Source: Streptomyces caatingaensis
GTDB lineage: Bacteria > Actinomycetota > Actinomycetes > Streptomycetales > Streptomycetaceae
Length of the DNA: 64,000 bases
Assembly: GCF_001187435.1 (NCBI RefSeq)
Contig: NZ_LFXA01000012.1
Coordinates: 62,001-126,000, forward strand
Direction: 5' to 3'
The notes under the pieces were generated by a model, which ran no database searches, was not told the origin of the DNA, and saw only the letters and a list, made by a program, of their open reading frames with translations. Of the stretch, positions 1 through 59,354 are shown in pieces. Numbering within the stretch: the stretch's first letter is position 1; every line of letters starts with the position of its first letter. Made by a program: the position numbers and the translations under genes.

Positions 1-496
1 AGGTGTCGTTGGGCAGGACCTGGCCGACGTGGCGGAACCAGTCGACGTGGCCGGCGTCCTTCTCGCGGCTGACGGTGTCGTCGCAGCCGGTGCCGCTGAC
101 GTCGGCGGCGGCGAGGGTCTCCCACTCCTTGTCGTCCCGCTTGCCGGAGATCCGCAGCGGCTCGCCCAGGGTCTCCAGGCCGTTGAGGCCGTTGTTGCGG
201 AGCAGGTAGAGGCCGTGCTCGCCGTGCTCGCCCTCGCCCGGGTTGATCTCGGCGATGCTGAACGCCAGGAGGTCGGCGCGGCCGTTGCCGCTGTCCAGCG
301 GGCGCAGGAAGAAGAACCGGGGCCAGCCGAGGTTCTCGGCGATCTTCACCGGGGGCAGGAAGGTGTTCAGCCCGTCGAACGCACCGCTGTGCTGCCGGAT
401 GAACACGTCGCCGGACTCCTGGTCCCGCAGGAGCAGATCCGGCCTTCCGTTTCCGGTCCAGGAACGGCAGTTGCCGTTCCCCATGTTTGCCGCCAT
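1..496 (-). CDS. FG-GAP/VCBS-like repeat protein, 3' end cut by window edge
   Basis: An open minus-strand frame of 165 codons runs without a stop to the window edge. The start is ATG at 496, with GGAGG just upstream; a second in-frame ATG at 484 is possible. The sequence is built of short Asp/Gly-rich units of the FG-GAP/VCBS type: GNGRPDLLLRD near residue 16, DSGNGRADLL about 60 residues later, and a weaker DVSGTGCDD unit further on. Such units form Ca-binding loops between beta-propeller blades. No signal peptide is visible; the repeat starts almost at the N-terminus, so the protein may be cytosolic. The gene is co-oriented with the NRPS but lies 165 bp behind it, with its own promoter-like region carrying the same tandem repeat as other genes of the cluster. 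Its function is unknown; association with the pathway rests on that repeat and on position. Confidence 0.7.
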   Translation of the reverse strand, partial: MAANMGNGNCRSWTGNGRPDLLLRDQESGDVFIRQHSGAFDGLNTFLPPVKIAENLGWPRFFFLRPLDSGNGRADLLAFSIAEINPGEGEHGEHGLYLLRNNGLNGLETLGEPLRISGKRDDKEWETLAAADVSGTGCDDTVSREKDAGHVDWFRHVGQVLPNDT

Positions 497-661
497 TTCC
501 TCCACACTCCCCTGTGTGCGCGGCGTCGTTCGCGCCGCACCGCCGTACTCCGGATCCCGGCCGTTCGCGGCGGCGTCCACCACGGCGCCGCCGGTCACCC
601 TCCGGGAATCCATCGCCAAGTGTTGTGCCGGTCAGGGCTCGAACAAACCCCTAAGCGCCCC
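497..661 (-). promoter_or_regulatory. Promoter region of the FG-GAP gene with tandem TAGGGG repeat
   Basis: On the minus strand TAGGGG occurs at 664-659 and again at 653-648, 11 bp apart. The upstream copy overlaps the NRPS stop codon. Twenty-three bases after the proximal copy lies AACACT (624-619), a weak -10 candidate. The same repeat plus 23-bp gap occurs before the KAS III gene. An 8-bp inverted repeat (568-575/586-593) lies in the presumed 5' UTR. Promoter activity is inferred. Confidence 0.45.
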
Positions 662-3600
662 CTATTCGGAGGCCGGGGATTCCCCGTCCGCCCCTCGGGG
701 GGCCAGGTCCCGCAGCCGGCGGGCGAACGCCGCGGGCCGCGGGTTGTCGAACAGGTCGGTGAGCTTCAGCTTGACGCCGAAGGCGCCCTCCAGCTTCATC
801 ACCAGGGTGGCGCCGAGCAGCGAATGCCCGCCCGCGGCGAAGAAGTTGGTGTCCTCGGTCACGTCCTCGCGGCCCAGCGCCTCGCGCCACAGGCCGGTCA
901 GCCGGGCGACGACCGGGTCGCCGGAGACGTCGGCCCCGGCGGTGTCCGCGGCGGCCGCGGAGCGGCGCCGCGCCACCTCGCGGGTCAGCGCCGGGTAGTC
1001 CACCTTGTCGTTGCCGGTCGTCGGGAAGGCGTCCACGACGGCGTACTCCTGCGGCACGGCGGACGGCGGCAGGGCGCCGCGGGCGTGCGCCCACAGCTCG
1101 TCCACCGCCTCCGGCCGCTCCGAGGCCACCACGAAGGCGGCGAGCAGCGGCTCCCCCGCCGGGTCCTCGGCGACGACGACGGCCGCGGCGCGGACGTCCG
1201 GGTGCTCCAGCAGGACGGCCTCCACCTCGCCGAGTTCGATGCGGTTGCCGCGCAGCTTGATCTGCCGGTCGAGGCGGCCCAGGATCTCCAGCGTCCCCTC
1301 CGGGAGCCAGCGGGCCAGGTCGCCCGTGCGGTAGTGGCGCCCGTGCACTGGGTGGGTGCCGAAGCGCTCGGCGGTCAGTTCGGGCCGGCCGTGGTAGCCG
1401 GCCGCCACGCCGGCGCCGGCGATGCACAGCTCGCCGCGCACGCCGGGCGGCAGGTCGCGCCCGTCGGGGCCGGCCACGAAGACGCGGGTGTTGGCGATCG
1501 GGGTGCCGACCCCGGCCCGCCCGCCGTCGCCCGGGCCGACCCGCCCGGCGGTGGACCAGACCGTCGTCTCGGTCGGCCCGTACACGTTGCGCAACTCACA
1601 GCCGGTCGCGGCCAGTTGGGCGGCGAGGGCGCCGGGCAGGGGTTCCCCACCGCTGAGCACCCGCAGCCCGGCCAGCCGGCCGGCGACCTCGGGCAGGACG
1701 AGCCGCCAGGTGGTGGGCGTGGCCTGGACGACGGTGACGCGGTGCCGCTCCAGCAGGTCCCGCAGCACCGCCCCGCCGGTGCGCGCCTCGTCCGGGGCGA
1801 CGGCCAGCCGGCCGCCGGTGACCAGCGGCAGCCAGAGTTCCAGGGCGGAGATGTCGAAGCTGAACGTCGTCAGCCACAGGGTGGTGTCGTCCGGGCCCGC
1901 CGCCAGCTCGTCCGCGAAGTGCGCCACGAGGTTGGCGAGCGCCCCGTGGCCGACGAGGGTGCCCTTGGGGCGCCCGGTGGAGCCCGAGGTGTAGATCAGG
2001 TAGGCGAGGTCGCCCGGCCCGGCCAGGGCCGCCACGGCCGCCGGGTCGGGCAGCGCCCCGGAGCCGGCCCCGGCCGCCACCCCGGGCATCTCCAGCACCT
2101 TGCGGCCCTCGCCGGGGACGGTGACGCCGGGCCCGGCGAGCACCACCTTGGCGTCGGAGTCGGTCAGTTGGTAGGCGATCCGCTGCTCGGGGTGGTCGGG
2201 GTCGACGGGCAGGTAGGCCGCTCCGGCGAGCCACACGCCGAGCACCGCCGCCGCGGTTTCGGCCCCGCGCCGGCCCGCCAGGGCCACCACGTCGCCGGGG
2301 CCGACGCCCGCCTCGGCCAGCAGTGCCCGGCCGGCCTCGGCGGCCGCCCACAACTCCCGCCGGGTCACGCGCCGTTCGCCGTCCTCGACGGCCACCGCGT
2401 CCGGGTCCTCCGCCACCGCGCGGGCCACGGCGGCGGCCACGGTGGGCCACGGCACCGCCCGCTCGGTGGCGTTGGCGGCGGCGACGGCCCGCCGGTCCCG
2501 CTCGCACCAGACCGGGACGCCGCCCACCGGGCGGTCCGGGTCCGCCCCCAGGGTCAGGAGCAGCTCCTCGTAGCGGCCCACCATCAGCTCCACGTCGGCC
2601 CGTTCGAAGACCTCGGTGCAGTAGGCGGCCCGTACGGTCAGCGCGTCCGGGTGGGCGGTGACGAAGAACTCCAGGTCGAACTTGCTCGACCCGTTCTCCA
2701 CGGTGAGCTGGACGGCGGGCTGCCCGTCGAGCGTGAATTCGGCCGGGGCGGCCAGCGGGGCGTAGTTGAACACGTGCCGGAACAGCAGGTTGCGCCAGGC
2801 CGCGTCCGGCCGCTCGACGGTGCCCAGGAGTTCGTCCACGGGGTACCCGGCGTGCGTCATGCCGCCGAGGAACACCTTGCGGGCCCGCGCGACCAGGTCC
2901 CGGAAGCTCTCCGCCGCGTCGACGGCCAGCCGCAGCGTCAGCACGTTGATGTGGTAGCCGAGCGCGCCCTGTGCGCCCCGGTCGCGCAGGCTCACCGGCG
3001 AGCCGACGGTGAGGTCCGGGCCCGCGCCGTGCGCGGCCAGCAGCAGGTAGTAGGCGGCCAGCAGCACCACGGCCTCGGGCGCCCGCAGGTCGCGCGCCAG
3101 CCGGGCCACGGTCTCCTTGACGCCGGGCGCCAGCCGGACGGTGACCTCGTCACCGTCCAGCGTGGTGACGGCGCCGCCCTGCCGCTCGTTCGCCAGCCCC
3201 AGCGCGTCGGCCCGGAACCCGGCCAGTTGCCCACGCCAGTAGGCCGCGGCCGCCTCCCCCGGCTCCGGCTCCCGCCAGGCGGGCACCTCGTCCCGCAGGG
3301 CCGCCGGGGCCCGGTTGCCGGAGACGAACGCCTCGTACAGGGCGGTGAATTCACCGAGGAACAGCTGTGCCGACATCCCGTCGAAGACGGAGTGGTGCAC
3401 GGCCACGCACAGCACGTCGCCGTCCGCGTGGGCCAGCAGCCGGGCCCGCACCAGCAGGGAACCGTCCTGGCGGAAGGGTTCCGCGATGAACGGCCGCAGC
3501 TCCTCGGCGACGGAACCGCCGCGCGGGCCCGTCTCCTCCAGTACCAGACCCGCCCGGCCCGGCTCCAGCGTCCGGGCCCACAGGGCGCCGCCGTCGGCGT

Positions 3601-3781
3601 CGAAGACGGTCCGCAGCACGGCGTGCCGGGCGAGCAGGTGGTCCAGTGCCTCCTGGACGGCTGCCGGCTCCAGTTCGCCGTCCACCTGGAAGACGACCGA
3701 CAGGTTGTTGACCCCGGTTCCGGGGACGAACTTCTCGAGGAGCCACAGGGCCTCCTCCTTGCGGGTGGCGGGGCGCCGCAT
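662..3781 (-). CDS. NRPS module C-A-PCP, predicted glycine-activating
   Basis: This 1039-aa single-module NRPS should condense the finished polyketide with an amino acid. The C domain (about 1-430) has an intact HHSVFDG at 129-135. The A domain (about 440-935) has the core motif YTSGSTGRPKG near 597. The PCP (about 955-1025) has GGHSL with Ser987. The ten specificity positions, aligned by eye to GrsA, are D643 I644 L647 Q686 L709 G711 V733 V741 W742 K926. DILQLGVVWK is very close to known glycine codes such as DILQLGLIWK. There is no epimerase or thioesterase domain, so release must come from another protein, most plausibly the neighbouring cyclase-like gene 51 bp upstream. The ATG at 3781 has AGGAAGG seven bases upstream. 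Position after a non-reducing last PKS module fits tetramate formation. Confidence 0.95.
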   Translation of the reverse strand: MRRPATRKEEALWLLEKFVPGTGVNNLSVVFQVDGELEPAAVQEALDHLLARHAVLRTVFDADGGALWARTLEPGRAGLVLEETGPRGGSVAEELRPFIAEPFRQDGSLLVRARLLAHADGDVLCVAVHHSVFDGMSAQLFLGEFTALYEAFVSGNRAPAALRDEVPAWREPEPGEAAAAYWRGQLAGFRADALGLANERQGGAVTTLDGDEVTVRLAPGVKETVARLARDLRAPEAVVLLAAYYLLLAAHGAGPDLTVGSPVSLRDRGAQGALGYHINVLTLRLAVDAAESFRDLVARARKVFLGGMTHAGYPVDELLGTVERPDAAWRNLLFRHVFNYAPLAAPAEFTLDGQPAVQLTVENGSSKFDLEFFVTAHPDALTVRAAYCTEVFERADVELMVGRYEELLLTLGADPDRPVGGVPVWCERDRRAVAAANATERAVPWPTVAAAVARAVAEDPDAVAVEDGERRVTRRELWAAAEAGRALLAEAGVGPGDVVALAGRRGAETAAAVLGVWLAGAAYLPVDPDHPEQRIAYQLTDSDAKVVLAGPGVTVPGEGRKVLEMPGVAAGAGSGALPDPAAVAALAGPGDLAYLIYTSGSTGRPKGTLVGHGALANLVAHFADELAAGPDDTTLWLTTFSFDISALELWLPLVTGGRLAVAPDEARTGGAVLRDLLERHRVTVVQATPTTWRLVLPEVAGRLAGLRVLSGGEPLPGALAAQLAATGCELRNVYGPTETTVWSTAGRVGPGDGGRAGVGTPIANTRVFVAGPDGRDLPPGVRGELCIAGAGVAAGYHGRPELTAERFGTHPVHGRHYRTGDLARWLPEGTLEILGRLDRQIKLRGNRIELGEVEAVLLEHPDVRAAAVVVAEDPAGEPLLAAFVVASERPEAVDELWAHARGALPPSAVPQEYAVVDAFPTTGNDKVDYPALTREVARRRSAAAADTAGADVSGDPVVARLTGLWREALGREDVTEDTNFFAAGGHSLLGATLVMKLEGAFGVKLKLTDLFDNPRPAAFARRLRDLAPRGADGESPASE

Positions 3782-3832
3782 GGCTCTTCCTTCCTGGTTC
3801 TGCTGTGGAGCTGGTTCCGCTGGGGAGCTGTG

Positions 3833-4660
3833 CTAGGGCCGCAGCAGCTCGCGCACGGTCTCCGCGACGGCGTCCGAGCGGAGCAGCTGGGCGTGCTCGG
3901 TGTCGAAGCGGATCTCCCGGGCGACCAGCGGGGAGTCCTCGCCGGCCGGGGAGCGGTGCGGGTTGAGGCCGCTGCGGGGGCTGGACGAGCTGATGGCGGT
4001 GGCCCGCCGCCAGGTGTCGCTCACGTCCAGCCGGGCGGCGACGGACAGGTAGGAGATGAACGAGGAGAACAGCCCGATCATCTCCTCGGTGCGCTCGGCG
4101 TCGAGGCCCAGGCGGCCGAAGGCGTCCACGGCGACGGAGCGGAAGACCCGGTGGAGTCCGGCCGCGTAGCCGCCGACGTCCTCGCCGTGCTCCTGCATCA
4201 GCGCCAGGGAGGTGTCGCGGACGCGGGTGACCTCCTCGGCGGACAGCACGGTCGTGAGGTTGCCGAGGAGCTTCTCGAACTGCCAGTACAGGGTGGGGAC
4301 GGTGGCCTGCTCGGGGTCGAACAGCACGAGCACCGGGGGCCGTTCCTGCCGCCGCGCGGCCTCGTCGGCGAGGGCCGCCGCGTACACGCCGCCGACGCAG
4401 AAGCCCAGCACGCCGCGGACGACGAGGCCGCTGTCGGCCAGTTCGGCGCCCCACTGCTTGATGTAGTCGGCGCCGCTGACGCCCTCCTCGGGGGAGACGA
4501 CGGGCGGAACGGTCTGCCAGAAGGAGCGGGTGTCGCCCAACAGCGGCGCCAGGTCGGTGAACTGCGCCTCGGGGCGGCCGGTGGCCGGGAAGTCGGCGGC
4601 GATCACCACCTCATCGCTGTCGGCGACGGTGACGATGTTCCACGAGGTGGGTTTTGCCAT
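3833..4660 (-). CDS. Stand-alone Cys-type alpha/beta hydrolase, candidate tetramate-forming Dieckmann cyclase
   Basis: This 275-aa alpha/beta-hydrolase-fold protein has cysteine in the nucleophile elbow (GFCVGG, Cys88). An Asp follows at the usual strand end (LFDPE, Asp115), and a C-terminal His256 completes a plausible Cys-Asp-His triad. Off-loading Dieckmann cyclases of tetramate pathways (the TrdC, NcmC, SlgL, KirHI group) are small hydrolase-like proteins with such a triad, and they act on beta-ketoacyl-aminoacyl-S-PCP. The context fits exactly: a glycine-type C-A-PCP NRPS lies immediately downstream, the last PKS module leaves the beta-keto group, and no TE domain exists elsewhere. The ATG at 4660 has GGGAGAA at good spacing. 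A dienelactone-hydrolase-like or editing thioesterase role is the main alternative. The assignment is by motif and context, not by database search. Confidence 0.85.
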   Translation of the reverse strand: MAKPTSWNIVTVADSDEVVIAADFPATGRPEAQFTDLAPLLGDTRSFWQTVPPVVSPEEGVSGADYIKQWGAELADSGLVVRGVLGFCVGGVYAAALADEAARRQERPPVLVLFDPEQATVPTLYWQFEKLLGNLTTVLSAEEVTRVRDTSLALMQEHGEDVGGYAAGLHRVFRSVAVDAFGRLGLDAERTEEMIGLFSSFISYLSVAARLDVSDTWRRATAISSSSPRSGLNPHRSPAGEDSPLVAREIRFDTEHAQLLRSDAVAETVRELLRP

Positions 4661-4773
4661 GGGTCGTTTCTCCCGGGAAGGCGCACTGGACGGAATGACC
4701 GGCTTGTGGAGGCTAAGGCCGGTGGTGGGGGCGGGGAACCCCTAGGGGGCCGCGCGGGCCCCCTAGGCTGCCC
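4661..4773 (-). promoter_or_regulatory. Intergenic promoter/operator with CCCCTAGGGG dyad upstream of the cyclase gene
   Basis: The palindrome CCCCTAGGGG (4739-4748) is followed by a second copy of its arm, giving a perfect 11-bp stem with a 5-nt loop (4741-4751/4757-4767). On the minus strand the proximal TAGGGG (4744-4739) is 23 bp upstream of TAGCCT (4715-4710), a good -10 candidate that would leave a leader of about 43 nt. The spacing equals that in front of the KAS III gene. The hairpin could also act as terminator for the upstream hydrolase gene, which stops at 4774. Confidence 0.5.
4741..4767 (-). terminator. Perfect 11-bp inverted repeat directly after the hydrolase gene
   Basis: CCTAGGGGGCC, a 5-nt loop, then GGCCCCCTAGG. 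It lies 6 bp beyond the hydrolase stop codon. There is no T-tract, which is common for actinomycete terminators. The same bases form the dyad proposed as an operator, so the terminator call is tentative. Confidence 0.4.
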
Positions 4774-5679
4774 TTACGCGGCGTCGAGGCCGGCGAGGAA
4801 GCCGCGCATGACGGCGTCGAACCGCTCCGGCTCCTCGACGTGCGGCATGTGGCTGGACTCCTCGAAGACCTCCCAGACGACGTCCGGGATGTGGTCGAAG
4901 AACGGCTGCACACAGCGGACGGTGGCCTCGTCGTGCCGCCCGGAGATCAGCAGGGTGGGCACGTCCACGTCCGGCAGCCGGTCGATCACCGAGTGGTCCT
5001 TGAGGCTGCCGACGACGTGGAACTCGCTGGGCCCGTTCATGGTGTGGTAGACGGTCGGGTCGTTGTAGATCTCCATGAACGACGCGGCGACCTCGCGCGG
5101 CCACGGGTCCAGCCGGCACACGTGCCGGCCGTAGAACTCCAGGGTGGCCTGCCAGTACTCGGCGCTGTCGGTGGTGCCGGCCGTCTCGTGCCGGCGCAGC
5201 GTCTCCTGCACCTCCGCGGGCAGGGCGGCCCGCAGGACCTCCATCTCCTCCAGCCACAGGGGGTAGGAGGCCGGGGAGTTGGCCAGGACCAGGCCGCGCA
5301 GTCCGGCGGGGCGCCGGGCGGCGTGCTCGGCGGCGAGCACCCCGCCCCAGGACTGGCCGAAGAGGATGTAGTCGTCGGCGATGCCCAGGTGGTCCAGCAG
5401 GTTGTCGAGCTCGTCGAGGAACAGCCCGACGGTCCAGAAGTCGGCGCCGCGGCCGGGCAGGTGGGTGGATCCGCCGTTGCCGAGCTGGTCGTAGTGGACG
5501 ACGGGCCGCCCGTCCCGGGCGAGTTCGGCCATGCGCAGCAGGTAGTCGTGGGTGCTGCCGGGGCCGCCGTGCACGAGGACGAGCGGGGTCCGGCCGGACG
5601 TCAGGTCGCCGGTGACCCGGTACCAGGTCCGGTGGGCACCGAACGGCGCGTGCCCCTTGGTGGTGGGTGCGATGGACAC
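4774..5679 (-). CDS. Proline-iminopeptidase-like alpha/beta hydrolase
   Basis: This 301-aa serine hydrolase has the proline iminopeptidase (S33 family) pattern: oxyanion loop HGGPG at 37-41, nucleophile elbow GQSWGG with Ser110, then Asp250 (GRHDE) and His277 (SHMPH) as the other triad members. No signal peptide is visible. The start is GTG at 5679, chosen because the HGGPG region then has the usual N-terminal length; its ribosome binding site (GAAAG) is weak. It follows the last PKS gene after 51 bp and precedes the cyclase-like gene. Peptidase-like hydrolases near PKS-NRPS lines may edit stalled acyl-carrier thioesters, hydrolyse a protecting group or act in tailoring. The sequence does not tell which. 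A hydrolase acting on the glyceryl-derived part is possible but speculative. Confidence 0.9.
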   Translation of the reverse strand: MSIAPTTKGHAPFGAHRTWYRVTGDLTSGRTPLVLVHGGPGSTHDYLLRMAELARDGRPVVHYDQLGNGGSTHLPGRGADFWTVGLFLDELDNLLDHLGIADDYILFGQSWGGVLAAEHAARRPAGLRGLVLANSPASYPLWLEEMEVLRAALPAEVQETLRRHETAGTTDSAEYWQATLEFYGRHVCRLDPWPREVAASFMEIYNDPTVYHTMNGPSEFHVVGSLKDHSVIDRLPDVDVPTLLISGRHDEATVRCVQPFFDHIPDVVWEVFEESSHMPHVEEPERFDAVMRGFLAGLDAA

Positions 5680-5730
5680 AGGTGGTTCAACTTTCTTCGG
5701 GAAAGGTCTGTTGCGGGAGGCGGGTGCCGG

Positions 5731-14169
<8,439 letters not shown>

Positions 14170-14204
14170 GTTCCGTCGCCCTCCCTGTGAGCGTGTGGCG
14201 GTGG

Positions 14205-25148
<10,944 letters not shown>

Positions 25149-25194
25149 GTAAAGCCGTCCTCCTCGGGGCAGCCGCTCGTTTGCGTCAGCCACG

Positions 25195-42051
<16,857 letters not shown>

Positions 42052-42064
42052 CAGAGCCTCAGCC

Positions 42065-58879
<16,815 letters not shown>

Positions 58880-59132
58880 GATGCGAGCCTTGCCTGTGCG
58901 AATGGGTTCACGACGTGTTGTGCCGGGGCCTGGCCCCGGGCCCCGGCCCTGAGTCCCCGGGCGCGCCGAAATGTGCCTGGTCCGGCGGAATTTACGGCCG
59001 GACCAGGCGGGTGATCAAGAGATTCGGGTGGAATTGAGGGGGAGCGTAGGGGCTCCCGGGACCGCCGGGAGGGGCGGTGTTAGGGGAGCCCCCGACACGG
59101 TGCCGGACCGCCCCCGCGGCGGGGTGCGGAGG
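58880..59132 (-). promoter_or_regulatory. PKS2 promoter region
   Basis: This 253-bp gap holds three things. A minus-strand TTGATC (59018-59013), 18 bp from TAAATT (58994-58989), is a good housekeeping-type promoter. A 12-bp inverted repeat (58975-58986/58997-59008) has the -10 in its 10-nt loop. An upstream G-rich block on the plus strand contains GAGGGG and TAGGGG 11 bp apart (59036 and 59047) and a further TAGGGG at 59081. A 9-bp inverted repeat (59049-59057/59084-59092) overlaps the block. Confidence 0.5.
58975..59008 (-). repeat. 12-bp inverted repeat between the ACP gene and PKS2
   Basis: GCCTGGTCCGGC and its perfect reverse complement flank a 10-nt AT-rich loop. It could terminate the KAS III-FkbH-ACP transcript or bind a dimeric regulator, because the TAAATT -10 candidate lies inside the loop. 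No T-tract follows. Confidence 0.55.
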
Positions 59133-59354
59133 TCAGCCCGCGGCCAGCGCGTACAGGCCGCGCAGCGAGCGTTCGGTGAGCAGTTTGTCGACGGAGAGGC
59201 GGCGGCCGGTGGCCTGTTCGACGGCGACGACCAGCCGGATCAGGTACAGGGAGCTCCACTGCGTGAGCGTGTCCAGGTCGGCGTCGAAGTCGTCGACGGT
59301 GACGGGGATCGCCAGCTCGTCCCGGAGCAGGGAGGCGAATTCCTCTTCGGTCAT
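59133..59354 (-). CDS. Stand-alone acyl carrier protein of the glyceryl cassette
   Basis: This 73-aa acidic protein has the ACP phosphopantetheine site in the form WSSLYLIRLV; Ser35 is the likely attachment residue, with Ser in place of the usual preceding Asp. Its ATG (59354-59352) overlaps the stop of the FkbH-like gene in an ATGA, which indicates translational coupling and a shared task. In tetronate pathways such an ACP accepts a glyceryl group made from 1,3-bisphosphoglycerate by the FkbH-like partner. Here the same loading is inferred from gene order. It is clearly different from the ACP domains inside the PKSs. Length and position also fit a methoxymalonyl-type carrier, but the other genes needed for that are absent from the window. 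Confidence 0.9.
   Translation of the reverse strand: MTEEEFASLLRDELAIPVTVDDFDADLDTLTQWSSLYLIRLVVAVEQATGRRLSVDKLLTERSLRGLYALAAG

Noticed and set aside
648..664. SARP binding site
   Set aside because: The 11-bp phase fits, but SARP repeats normally lie about 8 bp from the -10 element, whereas here the gap is 23 bp. The class of regulator is left open.
3833..4660. Type II (editing) thioesterase with Ser nucleophile
   Set aside because: The elbow residue is Cys (GFCVGG), and the spacing of Cys, Asp and His fits the Dieckmann cyclase group better. Kept only as an alternative.
25149..25193. Earlier GTG start for PKS4 at 25193
   Set aside because: The extra 15 residues are not conserved in the other docking N-termini. 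The ATG at 25148 has a good GGAGGA site and begins the helix at once.
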